Assembly: GCA_045132235.1 (NCBI GenBank)
Contig: JBGURX010000052.1
Location: 24,775 to 88,774, forward strand
DNA length: 64,000 nt
Direction of reading: 5' to 3'
From: UBA1756 sp045132235
Lineage (GTDB): Bacteria > Bacteroidota > Bacteroidia > Bacteroidales > WCHB1-69
Positions 34,818-43,529 of the stretch are shown in pieces. The position numbers were made by a program, and so were the translations under genes. The stretch's first letter is position 1. Each line of letters opens with the position of its first letter. The notes below the pieces were generated by a model that had not been told where the DNA came from, ran no database searches, and saw only the letters and a program-made list of their open reading frames with translations.

Positions 34818-35828
34818 ATGAAAGATATTAAAAATCAACAACTTAAGCCGTATAATACTTTTCACATCCCAGCGCTGTGCGACCGCTTTGTGCAGGTGGA
34901 ATCCGAGCAGGAAATACCCCGTCTGTTGGAAGAAGGAATGTTGGAGGGAAAGCATCTGGTGCTGGGCGGCGGCAGCAACATCCTTTTCACCGATGATTTT
35001 CATGGCACGGTGGTGCAGATGTGTACGCACGGAATCGCTGTGGTAGAAGAAGATACGGAGTCGGTGCTGCTGGAGGTGGCGACCGGCGAGGAGTGGGCCG
35101 ACTTTGTGGATTTCTGCATCCGGAACCACTATTATGGAGTGGAGAATCTGATTGGCATTCCCGGCCGCGTGGGCAGCTGTCCCGTACAAAATATCGGTGC
35201 CTATGGTGTGGAGGTGAAGGATGTGATAGAGAGTGTGATAGGATATAGAATTTCTACGAAAAAGCCTTTTGAACTCGCCAACGCAGAATGCGCCTTCGGC
35301 TATCGTTCTTCCATTTTCAAAACGGATTGGAAAGGTGATGTGCTGATTACCCGCGTGCGGTTCCGTCTCTCCAAAATTCCCCATTTCACCCTTACCTATC
35401 AGGCATTATCCAAAGAGTTGGAAAACAAAAAAATGGAGCTGACCTTGGAGAATGTTGCCAACATGGTGAAATCCATCCGAGATGCCAAGTTGCCCGATAT
35501 CAGAAAGATAGGTTGCGCAGGCAGTTTCTTCAAGAATCCGGTGGTGCCGGTGGAGGTGCGTGATGCGCTGGCTCGTGAAATCCCGCAGTTGGTGTCGTAC
35601 CCGGCAGGCGAGGGGATGGCCAAACTGGCTGCCGGACAACTCATCGACCTCGCCGGCATGAAGGGCGTGCGCGAGGGCGATGCCGGCGTTTATCCGTATC
35701 AGGCATTGGTGATTGTAAACTATGGAAACGCCTCAGGTACAGAGATTTGTAATTTCTATAAAAAGGTGCAGAAGGCAGTCTTCGACCGCTTCGGCATTGC
35801 CATCGAACCCGAGGTGAACATTGAATGA
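34818..35828 (+). CDS. murB: UDP-N-acetylenolpyruvoylglucosamine reductase
   Basis: FAD enzyme that reduces UDP-GlcNAc-enolpyruvate to UDP-MurNAc for peptidoglycan, 336 residues (type I MurB, E. coli-like). FAD-binding VLGGGSNILFTDDF (about 55-68), GVENLIGIPGRVGSCPVQNI, substrate residues in FGYRSSIFK, the catalytic Ser in GCAGSFFKNPVV, and the final catalytic Glu in IEPEVNIE are all present. It carries its own promoter and precedes recJ on the same strand by 90 bp. Confidence 0.96.
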   Translation: MKDIKNQQLKPYNTFHIPALCDRFVQVESEQEIPRLLEEGMLEGKHLVLGGGSNILFTDDFHGTVVQMCTHGIAVVEEDTESVLLEVATGEEWADFVDFCIRNHYYGVENLIGIPGRVGSCPVQNIGAYGVEVKDVIESVIGYRISTKKPFELANAECAFGYRSSIFKTDWKGDVLITRVRFRLSKIPHFTLTYQALSKELENKKMELTLENVANMVKSIRDAKLPDIRKIGCAGSFFKNPVVPVEVRDALAREIPQLVSYPAGEGMAKLAAGQLIDLAGMKGVREGDAGVYPYQALVIVNYGNASGTEICNFYKKVQKAVFDRFGIAIEPEVNIE

Positions 35829-35859
35829 AATAAATTTGAAAAAAATTGAAAATTCCATC

Positions 35860-35889
35860 TTGCAGTTCAAAAAATTAATAGTAAATTTG
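35860..35889 (+). promoter_or_regulatory. Promoter of recJ
   Basis: TTG (35860-35862), 19-bp spacer, then TAAATTTG (35882-35889): a full -33/-7 match, 29 bp before the recJ ATG. Confidence 0.7.
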
Positions 35890-35918
35890 CACCCTCCAAA
35901 ATTTAGCAAATTTATAGG

Positions 35919-37685
35919 ATGGAAAAACGATGGATTCTCAATGCTGCCCCCGACGAAAGCGAAGTGGAAAGCTTCAGTAAACTTTTGTCTATAGAAAAAC
36001 CTTTAGCTTCCCTTCTGATTAGTAGAGGGATACGCACGCTGGAGGATGCGGAGTTGTTTTTCAATCCAGACATTTCCAAACTTCACGACCCCTTCCTGAT
36101 GAAGGATATGGACAAGGCCGTTGAGCGCCTTTCCCGTGCCATTATTAACAATGAGAAAATCCTTATCTACGGCGACTACGACGTGGATGGCACCTCGGCG
36201 GTGGCACTCGTCTATTCTTTCTTGAAGGAGATTATCGGGTCGGAATACAAAAACTACATCGAATACTACATACCTGACAGATACTTAGAGGGTTATGGTA
36301 TCTCAGATCAGGGTATTGAATACTGTCACGCCAACGATTTCACTCTGCTGATTTCGCTCGACTGCGGCATCAAGGCGAATGACAAGGTGGCGTTTGCCAA
36401 CAGCTATGGCATCGATGTCATCATCTGCGACCACCACCTCGAGGGCGACGAACTGCCCGATGCGGTGGCGGTGCTCGACCCCAAGCGCAGCGGCTGCCCC
36501 TATCCCTACAAGGAGCTTTCGGGTTGCGGCGTGGGCTTCAAGCTGATTCAGGGCTACTGCAAGAAATTCAACCTGCCCGACCAGCTCTGGCTTTCCAAGC
36601 TCGATTTGGTGGCCATCTCCATCGCCTCCGACATTGTGGCCATCACCGGCGAGAACAGAATCTTAGCCTATTTCGGCCTCATCATCATCAACCGCTTCCC
36701 CCGCGTCGGCATCAAGTCCATCATCGAACAGTCGGGTATCAAAATCCACTACCCGCCTACCGAGCAGACCATCTTCAACCGCGTCATTTCCATCACCGAC
36801 CTCGTGTTCAACGTGGGTCCCCGTATCAACGCTGCCGGCCGTATCAACACCGGCCGCGAGTCGGTCAAGCTGCTCATCTGCGACGACGAGGACAAGTCGA
36901 TGGAGATCGGCAAGAACATCAACTCGCACAACGACACCCGCCGCGACCTCGACAAGAAGGCCACCAGCGAGGCGGTCAACGAAATCCTCTCCAACGACGA
37001 CTACCGCGACCGCAAGAGCATCGTGCTTTACAACCCCACTTGGAATAAAGGCATTATCGGTATTGTCGCCTCCCGCATCGTGGAGGAGTTCTACCGTCCC
37101 ACCATCATCCTCACCAAGTCCACCGACGGACTCATCACCGGCTCGGCGCGCTCCATCAAGGAGTTCAACATCTACAACGGCATCGACTACTGCGCCGACC
37201 TGCTGGAGCACTTCGGCGGCCACAACTACGCCGCGGGCCTCTCGCTGAAAGAGGAGAACCTGCAGGCGTTCATCGACAAGTTCGAACAGTTTGTGTCTGA
37301 GCAGATTCAGGACGAGGCTGCCCTGATTCCTGAAATTGATGTGGACATGGAGCTCGACCTCACCGACATCACCTCCCGTTTCATGGAGAACCTCAAGCGG
37401 TTCGCCCCGTTCGGTCCGGGCAACATGGCGCCCGTGTTCCTGTCGCGCCGCCTCGTGGAGGAGGGCAACGCCCGTATCGTGGGCGAGAAGCACATCAAGA
37501 TGCGCGTGTGCTACCGCAACAAATACTGCCGTCCCATCGACGCCATCGCCTTCAACCAGAAAGAAAATTTCGACAAGGTGACCTCCGGCGAGGACTTCGA
37601 CATGCTGTACCATGTGGAGGAGAACACATGGAACAACGTGACCTCCATCCAGCTGAATGTGAAGGACATTAAGTGCAGCGACTAA
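35919..37685 (+). CDS. recJ: Single-stranded-DNA-specific exonuclease RecJ
   Basis: 5'-3' ssDNA exonuclease of recombination and repair, 588 residues. DHH-family motifs: YGDYDVDGTSAVALVY (about 89-104), the SLDCGIK strand, DHH in IICDHHLEGDE, and PRINAAGRI. The DHHA1 domain has the substrate motif HNYAAGLSL; an OB-like C-terminus ends the protein. No frameshift or missing motif. It converges on the TPR gene with 21 bp between stops and no obvious terminator. Confidence 0.96.
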   Translation: MEKRWILNAAPDESEVESFSKLLSIEKPLASLLISRGIRTLEDAELFFNPDISKLHDPFLMKDMDKAVERLSRAIINNEKILIYGDYDVDGTSAVALVYSFLKEIIGSEYKNYIEYYIPDRYLEGYGISDQGIEYCHANDFTLLISLDCGIKANDKVAFANSYGIDVIICDHHLEGDELPDAVAVLDPKRSGCPYPYKELSGCGVGFKLIQGYCKKFNLPDQLWLSKLDLVAISIASDIVAITGENRILAYFGLIIINRFPRVGIKSIIEQSGIKIHYPPTEQTIFNRVISITDLVFNVGPRINAAGRINTGRESVKLLICDDEDKSMEIGKNINSHNDTRRDLDKKATSEAVNEILSNDDYRDRKSIVLYNPTWNKGIIGIVASRIVEEFYRPTIILTKSTDGLITGSARSIKEFNIYNGIDYCADLLEHFGGHNYAAGLSLKEENLQAFIDKFEQFVSEQIQDEAALIPEIDVDMELDLTDITSRFMENLKRFAPFGPGNMAPVFLSRRLVEEGNARIVGEKHIKMRVCYRNKYCRPIDAIAFNQKENFDKVTSGEDFDMLYHVEENTWNNVTSIQLNVKDIKCSD

Positions 37686-37706
37686 CGACGGCAGAGCCTG
37701 TAAAAG

Positions 37707-38651
37707 CTATTCCTCCAAGAAACGCTTGGCCCACTCCCGCTCCTCTTCATTGCCATATTTGACCACCTTTTTGAGGTACTTCCTTTCGTTTTTCTTATCA
37801 CCAAGAAAATAGTAGGTGTCAGCAATGTTACGGAGAATTACGCCGTCTTTAGGAGATACTTTTTCTGCTTTCAACAGCCACGTCAGAGCATTGTGGTACT
37901 CGCTGGACATTTGATAGGTGATGGCCATTACATTCAGGTTCTCTACGTAACGGGGAAATTGTTCGTACAGCTGTAAAGCAATCCCCCTCATCAATTGTAT
38001 TTTATGGTTTATTCCATCAGTATTTTCATCATTTTGGGCAGCGTTAAAAAGTTCTTTTTCATAGTCAAAAATGGCTTCGGTAATCATCTCTTCCCCCGTA
38101 GAAGTGCTATTCGGGTATATCCACTGGTGATGAATTTCAGCGGAATGTTTCAGTGTGGCCAGTATTTCATTGGAAAAGTCATCCCAGCGGCATAGCTGCT
38201 GGAGGAAATGGATTTTGCCATACCGCATGTCCAATCGGTCGGGGTAGCGTGCGATACCACGGCTGATGACATCCAATGCGCTGTCAACCAATTGATAGTC
38301 ATATACGTTCAAATAGTATAGATAACCTAAGGGAGCACCTGTGCTGTCGTCACGGAGTCTATAAATTTCGCCCTGCACCAGTTCGTTCTTGTCAGGTAGC
38401 TCTGTTGAAGTCATCACTCCCGAATAAGATAGTGACTTGTTGTAATAGTAGTTATATTCAGCGACATAGCGTTCGGCAGTCTGTTCATTCAAGGCACGTA
38501 TCTGCCCCATGTATTCCTTCATGGCAACAGTGTCACCTTCATGAATAGCATCGTAAAACTTGTCGTAAACTTCTTGTCCCATCGCAGGCAGCAGCGGCAT
38601 GACGGCTGACAGCACGGCAAGTATCAGCATCGTTCTTTTTACTAATTTCAT
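37707..38651 (-). CDS. Secreted TPR-repeat protein
   Basis: Exported protein of 314 residues from the ATG at 38651, chosen because it begins a signal peptide (MKLVKRTMLILAVLSAVMP) ending near AMGQ. The rest is mostly helical and fits tetratricopeptide repeats: LMRGIALQLYEQFPRYVENL, SSEYHNALTWLLKAEKVSP and DGVILRNIADTYYFLGDKKN with aromatic and small residues at repeat spacing. No enzyme motif. Probably a periplasmic scaffold; function unknown. A TAATTTTG box lies 52 bp upstream. Confidence 0.75.
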   Translation of the reverse strand: MKLVKRTMLILAVLSAVMPLLPAMGQEVYDKFYDAIHEGDTVAMKEYMGQIRALNEQTAERYVAEYNYYYNKSLSYSGVMTSTELPDKNELVQGEIYRLRDDSTGAPLGYLYYLNVYDYQLVDSALDVISRGIARYPDRLDMRYGKIHFLQQLCRWDDFSNEILATLKHSAEIHHQWIYPNSTSTGEEMITEAIFDYEKELFNAAQNDENTDGINHKIQLMRGIALQLYEQFPRYVENLNVMAITYQMSSEYHNALTWLLKAEKVSPKDGVILRNIADTYYFLGDKKNERKYLKKVVKYGNEEEREWAKRFLEE

Positions 38652-38702
38652 GGTGATAATTATTGGTGGATTATTCTGTTTTAGGCTGAAAATACAACGG
38701 GA

Positions 38703-38710
38703 CAAAATTA
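38703..38710 (-). promoter_or_regulatory. -7 promoter element of TPR gene
   Basis: Minus strand TAATTTTG, 52 bp before the ATG at 38651. Confidence 0.5.
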
Positions 38711-38937
38711 CATATTATTTTCTGATTTACAAGGGTTTGAAGTGAATTTTTTATCAGAAATGGGGGGGGGTAAATTGTTGATTAACAATATGTTATAATT
38801 TAAAGTTGTAATAATTTAATAGGGTTGATTTTTTCAAAATGCAGATTCCTACAGATCTTTTGATGCGGAATGTGTGAAATAATGGAAGGTAAAACCAATG
38901 ACGAGGGTAAGGAGCCTGCGTGATTGGATATTTTTTG

Positions 38938-38945
38938 TAAATTTG
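38938..38945 (+). promoter_or_regulatory. -7 promoter element of alaS
   Basis: TAAATTTG, 38 bp before the alaS ATG. Confidence 0.6.
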
Positions 38946-38982
38946 CAGCCGTTTTTTTAAATAGAAAAAATATTATAACAAT

Positions 38983-41589
38983 ATGAATAGCAACGAGATT
39001 CGCAAGGCTTTTTTGGATTATTTTGCATCTAAAGATCACACCATTGTGCCGTCAGCGCCGATGGTCATCAAAAACGACCCCACCCTGATGTTCACCAACG
39101 CAGGGATGAACCAGTTTAAGGATATCTTTTTGGGCAACGTGCCGCGCAAGTTCCCCCGCGCCGCCGACTCCCAGAAATGCCTCCGCGTGTCCGGCAAACA
39201 TAATGATTTGGAGGAGGTTGGAAAGGATACCTACCACCACACCATGTTTGAGATGCTCGGCAACTGGTCGTTCGGCGACTATTTCAAAGCCGATGCCATC
39301 GCCTACGCATGGGAGTTCCTCACCGAGGTGGTGAAACTTGACAAAGACCGCCTTTACGCCACCGTCTTCGGCGGGGATGAAAAGGACAAGACCGAAGCCG
39401 ACGAGGAAGCCAAACAGCTGTGGATGAGATTTTTGCCTGAAGACCGTATCCTTTACGGCAACAAGAAAGACAACTTCTGGGAGATGGGCGACACCGGTCC
39501 GTGCGGCCCCTGCTCCGAAATCCATATCGACCTCCGCGATGACGACGAGCGCCAGAAAATCAATGCCGTTGCCCTCATCAACAAGGACAACCCGCTGGTG
39601 ATTGAGATCTGGAACCTCGTTTTCATGCAGTTCAACCGTCTGGCCTCCGGCGAGCTGGTGCCGCTGGCCGCCAAGCACGTCGATACCGGCATGGGCTTCG
39701 AACGCCTCTGCATGGCTGTTCAGGGCAAGCAATCGAACTACGACACCGACGTGTTCCAGCCGCTGATCCAGAAACTGGCGCAGCTTTCCAACAAGAAGTA
39801 CGGCGAAGACCACCAGACCGACATCGCACTCCGCGTAGTGGCCGACCACCTGCGCGCCGTGAGCTTCGCCATCGCCGACGGGCAGCTGCCCTCCAACACG
39901 GGTGCGGGCTACGTCATCCGCCGCATCCTGCGCCGTGCCATCCGCTACGGCTATACCTTCCTCGGTTTCAACCAGCCTTTTATCAACACGTTGGTGAAAG
40001 ATCTCGTGGCGCAGATGGGCGAGCAGTTCCCCGAACTGAAAGCCCAGCAGGTGCTTGTCGAGAAGGTAATTGCCGAAGAGGAGACTTCTTTCCTCAAAAC
40101 CCTCGAGTCGGGTATCATCAAGTTCGAGAACTACTGCGCCAAACTGACCGCCGGGAAACCCGTGGCCGGCGACTTCGCTTTCGAACTCTTTGATACTTAC
40201 GGCTTCCCGATCGACCTTACCCAGTTGCTGGCCTCCGAAAAGGGACTGCTGGTGGATATGGAAGGTTTCCAGAAGGGATTGGCCGAGCAGAAGGCCCGCT
40301 CGCGTGCCGCCGCCGCCATCGAAACCGAGGACTGGGTGGAGCTCAACGAAATCCATCCGACCGAGTTTGTCGGTTACGACACCCTTTCTTGCGAATGCAA
40401 GATTTTGAAATACAGAAAGATCAAGACCAAAGGCAAGAGCCTTTTCCAGATTGTGCTGGACAAGAGTCCGTTCTATGCCGAATCGGGCGGACAGTTAGGC
40501 GACAAAGGTGTTCTGCAGAACATCAACGAAAAAATCAAGATTGAGAACACCATCAAGGAGAACAACCTGTGGGTGCATATTTCGACCACGTTGCCGGAGA
40601 ACCTGACGGCTACCTTTACCGCCACGGTGGATGAGGACCTGCGCCAGACGACGGCCAACAACCACTCCGCTACTCACCTGATACACTTTGCGTTGCGTCA
40701 GGTGCTGGGCATCCATGTGGAGCAGAAAGGCTCGCTGGTGGCGCCCGACCGGCTCCGTTTCGACTTCTCGCACTTCGCCAAGATGAGTGCCGAGGAGATC
40801 CAGCAGGTGGAGAAAATTGTCAACGAGCTGGTACGCAAGAATATGCCGTTGAACGAGCGTCGTGCCATGCCGATTGAGGAGGCGAAGAAGCTGGGTGCAA
40901 TGGCCTTGTTCGGCGAGAAATACGGCGACAAGGTGCGCGTCATCCAGTTCGGCGACTCCATCGAGTTCTGCGGTGGTACGCATACCTCCGCCACGGGCAA
41001 CATCGGTTTGGTGAAGATCATTTCTGAAAGCGCGATTGCCGCGGGCGTGCGCCGTATCGAGGCCATCACGGGCAAGTATGCCGAGGAGTATGTCAACGGA
41101 TTCATCGCCATCCACGACAACCTGAAGGCGCAGCTCAACACCGACAACGTGGAGCAGTCGGTAAGCCGCTTGGCTGCTGAGAATGCTGCCATGAAGAAGG
41201 CGTTGGAGGCCTTCAAGCAGGAGCGTATCAGCACGATGGTCAGCCAATTGCAGGGCGATGCGCGCGAGGTGAACGGCAAGAAGGTCATCGCGGCGGTGCT
41301 GGAGATGGACGCCGATAGTCTGAAACAGATCGCCTACCAGCTGCGCACCACGGCGGAGAGTCTGCTGGTGGTGTTTGGTACGGTGGAGGGCGGCAAGCCG
41401 AATCTTACGGTGGCGTTGTCGGACGACCTCGTGGCGGGCGGCTTGCAGGCGGGCAAGCTCGTGCGGGAGGCGGCGGCGCTCATACAGGGCGGTGGCGGCG
41501 GACAGCCCACGTTGGCACAGGCCGGCGGCAAGAACTGCGACGGCATCTGCGCCGCCGTGGACAAGGTCGTGGCCCTCGCGACGGAATAA
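38983..41589 (+). CDS. alaS: Alanyl-tRNA synthetase
   Basis: Class II aminoacyl-tRNA synthetase, 868 residues, full length. Motif 1 region VPRKFPRAADSQKCLRVSGK, motif 2 HHTMFEMLGNWSFGDYFK, motif 3 GAGYVIRRILRRAIRYG. The editing domain has the zinc ligands NNHSATHLIH (HxxxH) and CGGTHTSATGNIG. The C-terminal DHHA1-type region is GGGGGQPTLAQAGG. A hairpin terminator follows. Confidence 0.98.
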   Translation: MNSNEIRKAFLDYFASKDHTIVPSAPMVIKNDPTLMFTNAGMNQFKDIFLGNVPRKFPRAADSQKCLRVSGKHNDLEEVGKDTYHHTMFEMLGNWSFGDYFKADAIAYAWEFLTEVVKLDKDRLYATVFGGDEKDKTEADEEAKQLWMRFLPEDRILYGNKKDNFWEMGDTGPCGPCSEIHIDLRDDDERQKINAVALINKDNPLVIEIWNLVFMQFNRLASGELVPLAAKHVDTGMGFERLCMAVQGKQSNYDTDVFQPLIQKLAQLSNKKYGEDHQTDIALRVVADHLRAVSFAIADGQLPSNTGAGYVIRRILRRAIRYGYTFLGFNQPFINTLVKDLVAQMGEQFPELKAQQVLVEKVIAEEETSFLKTLESGIIKFENYCAKLTAGKPVAGDFAFELFDTYGFPIDLTQLLASEKGLLVDMEGFQKGLAEQKARSRAAAAIETEDWVELNEIHPTEFVGYDTLSCECKILKYRKIKTKGKSLFQIVLDKSPFYAESGGQLGDKGVLQNINEKIKIENTIKENNLWVHISTTLPENLTATFTATVDEDLRQTTANNHSATHLIHFALRQVLGIHVEQKGSLVAPDRLRFDFSHFAKMSAEEIQQVEKIVNELVRKNMPLNERRAMPIEEAKKLGAMALFGEKYGDKVRVIQFGDSIEFCGGTHTSATGNIGLVKIISESAIAAGVRRIEAITGKYAEEYVNGFIAIHDNLKAQLNTDNVEQSVSRLAAENAAMKKALEAFKQERISTMVSQLQGDAREVNGKKVIAAVLEMDADSLKQIAYQLRTTAESLLVVFGTVEGGKPNLTVALSDDLVAGGLQAGKLVREAAALIQGGGGGQPTLAQAGGKNCDGICAAVDKVVALATE

Positions 41590-41624
41590 TTGAAACAGGA
41601 AATAAACGGAAACGCCTAACATAT

Positions 41625-41655
41625 TGTAGGGATGCCATAATATGACATCCCTACA
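41625..41655 (+). terminator. Terminator after alaS; near-perfect 31-bp palindrome
   Basis: TGTAGGGATG (41625-41634) pairs with CATCCCTACA (41646-41655); inside it CATA pairs with TATG, leaving one C-A mismatch and a 1-nt centre. A T-run follows. Dispersed palindromes of this kind (GTAGGGATG...) are common between Bacteroidetes genes. Confidence 0.8.
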
Positions 41656-41670
41656 TTTTTTATCTGATAA

Positions 41671-42564
41671 TTAGTCATTCAGAATATTCTCATCGATCCA
41701 GTGGCGCAGGAAGGTGAGGTTGTCTTTGCTGAAATATCTGCGGAAGATATAGCGGTCGGCATACTGGTTCTGCTCGATTTCGGGGTTGTGCTGGAGGGGA
41801 AGGATGGGAAGTGTGGGACGGTTGAGCCGACGGATCCTGCGCTTGCTCTTGGTGGCAAATCCTCTGTTTTCGATGAGGTTGGTGCTGGGTATAATGCTGA
41901 AGCACTGTTTTTTCCAAAGATGGATGAAATACTGGTATTCCCAGATGTCGATGGTGGGGAACTGGGTGATGAGTTTGAAGCGGCGCATCCAGAAGGGCGG
42001 CACTTTGCGCTTGACGGTGTAGGGTGACAGAATGTCGGGGAAGTCGGACACTGAGATCTCTTTCATGTGGATGTCAAAACCCTGCCAACGGTCGCGCCAT
42101 GTGGCGAAACCCCATACGGTGGGGTAGGCTGAAAAATAGTAGGATGCTTCTATCTCTTTCTTTTTCAAAATATTGCATCCACCGATATGGCCAATTTTCG
42201 GATTGTCGCGGTACTTGTCGAGCAGCTCCTCGCAGTAGGGGAAGAAGTCGGGATGCGGCAGCGTGTCGTCGAAAAGGATGATGCCCTCGCTTTCGTTCTC
42301 AAAGAACCAGTTGATGGCGCTCATCACATGTTTCGATTTGCCGAGATGTTTCGCGTTGAAGTTGGTGTGCAGTTCGCAGTTCCATTCGCAGGCGAAAACA
42401 CACTGTACCTCAAGGGTTTTGCGGTAATCCACACGGTCGTCGGGTGCGGCGCCGTCCACCGACACGTACAGTTTTTCGGGTTGCAGGGCGTGGAGCACGG
42501 TGAAAAGATCGTGGGTGTATTCCACGCGGTTGTAGGCGATGACTAAAATAGGTGTTTTGAACAT
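41671..42564 (-). CDS. Glycosyltransferase (GNT-I/nucleotide-diphospho-sugar transferase type)
   Basis: Probable GT-A glycosyltransferase of 297 residues. N-terminal TPILVIAYNRVEYT (4-17) and VSVDG are standard. The metal-site region is GIILFDDTLPHPDFFPYCEE where many relatives have EDD; here the first acid is Phe. GGCN and SAYPTVWGFATWRDRWQGF (sugar-acceptor loop) follow. No signal peptide, so cytoplasmic. The start overlaps the aroC end by 22 bp, so it is the tail of the RND-led operon. Donor and acceptor are unknown; a role in LPS or glycoprotein glycan is plausible given the OstA-like neighbour. Confidence 0.8.
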   Translation of the reverse strand: MFKTPILVIAYNRVEYTHDLFTVLHALQPEKLYVSVDGAAPDDRVDYRKTLEVQCVFACEWNCELHTNFNAKHLGKSKHVMSAINWFFENESEGIILFDDTLPHPDFFPYCEELLDKYRDNPKIGHIGGCNILKKKEIEASYYFSAYPTVWGFATWRDRWQGFDIHMKEISVSDFPDILSPYTVKRKVPPFWMRRFKLITQFPTIDIWEYQYFIHLWKKQCFSIIPSTNLIENRGFATKSKRRIRRLNRPTLPILPLQHNPEIEQNQYADRYIFRRYFSKDNLTFLRHWIDENILND

Positions 42565-43529
42565 GTTTCAGTTTTTAGATTCGGATAATGAAGAAGCACT
42601 GCGTCGGCAAGCACGAGGGCGGCCATGGCCTCCACAACGGGCAATACTCTGGGTACTACCGACTTGTCGTTGCGCGAATGTCCTTTATAAATGGTTGAAT
42701 TTCCTTGGAAATCAATGGTTTCTTGGTTAATGGGCAGGGAAGGGATGGGTTTGAAGGCGAGGCGGAAGAGAATGTCCTGTCCGTTGCTGATCCCCGCTTG
42801 GATGCCGCCGTCATGGTTGGTGCGGAAGGCGAAGTCTTTCTCCTGCAGGTCGTTGTACTGCGAACCGGTCATGCGGGCAGCGCCAAAACCCTCTCCTATC
42901 TCAAATCCCTTGCAGGCGGGTATGGAGAGCATGGCGGCAGCGAGGCGGGCATCCAAACCACCGTAGGTGGGCTCTCCCAAGCCTGCGGGCACGTGGCTCA
43001 CCACGCACTCCACGATGGCACCGGCGGTGTCGTTCTCTTTTTCTATTCCTTTTTCTTTTATAAAAGATTGAATGTCAATATGATATTGTTTTAGGAAAAG
43101 TTTGGCAATCGCTCCGCCCACTACGCGGCAGGCGGTCTGGCGGGCTGAAAAGCGCCCTCCCTGCTCGTTGCAGTGATGACCATATTTCTCTTTCAGCACA
43201 AACGAAGCGTGCGAGGGTTTCAGCACGTTGTTGTTTTCTTCAACAATTCTAACATCTTTATTATCAATAAGAAATGCGATAGGCGCTCCCGTGGTCTCCC
43301 CTTCGTACAGGCCTGATACAAACCGTACGGTGTCGGGCTCCCGGCGGGTATTGTCCTGCCCGGTACTCCCGGTGCCGTACTGTGTCAGCGAACGGCGCTC
43401 CAGCTCCCGCTGCACGAAAGCCATATCCATGGCCAATCCGGCCGGACAGCCGTCCACCACCCCGCCGATGCACGCACCGTGGGTCTCGCCAAAATCTGTC
43501 AGTCTGAATCTTTCGCCAAAGGTGTTCAT
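42543..43529 (-). CDS. aroC: Chorismate synthase
   Basis: FMN-dependent enzyme that makes chorismate from EPSP, 328 residues, somewhat shorter than the usual 350-390. N-terminal MNTFGERFRLTDFGETHG, LYEGETTGAPIAFLI, the RFSARQTACRVVGGAIAK signature, and GGISNG-type C-terminal GGIQAGISNGQDI are present. The usual RRPGQS segment is replaced by TQYGTGSTGQDNTRREPDT, an acceptable variation within Bacteroidetes. It overlaps the OstA-like stop by 4 bp and the glycosyltransferase start by 22 bp. Confidence 0.93.
   Translation of the reverse strand: MNTFGERFRLTDFGETHGACIGGVVDGCPAGLAMDMAFVQRELERRSLTQYGTGSTGQDNTRREPDTVRFVSGLYEGETTGAPIAFLIDNKDVRIVEENNNVLKPSHASFVLKEKYGHHCNEQGGRFSARQTACRVVGGAIAKLFLKQYHIDIQSFIKEKGIEKENDTAGAIVECVVSHVPAGLGEPTYGGLDARLAAAMLSIPACKGFEIGEGFGAARMTGSQYNDLQEKDFAFRTNHDGGIQAGISNGQDILFRLAFKPIPSLPINQETIDFQGNSTIYKGHSRNDKSVVPRVLPVVEAMAALVLADAVLLHYPNLKTETCSKHLF

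Larger units (their letters stand above)
38652..38982. other. 331-bp intergenic region between TPR gene and alaS
   Basis: Divergent promoter region, AT-rich. It holds a minus-strand TAnnTTTG box (38703-38710), a run of nine G (38762-38770), and the plus-strand alaS box (38938-38945). I see no gene or stable RNA in it. Confidence 0.7.

Noticed and set aside
35831..35838. TAAATTTG after murB as a promoter
   Set aside because: No gene starts close below it, and a better -33/-7 pair for recJ lies at 35860-35889.
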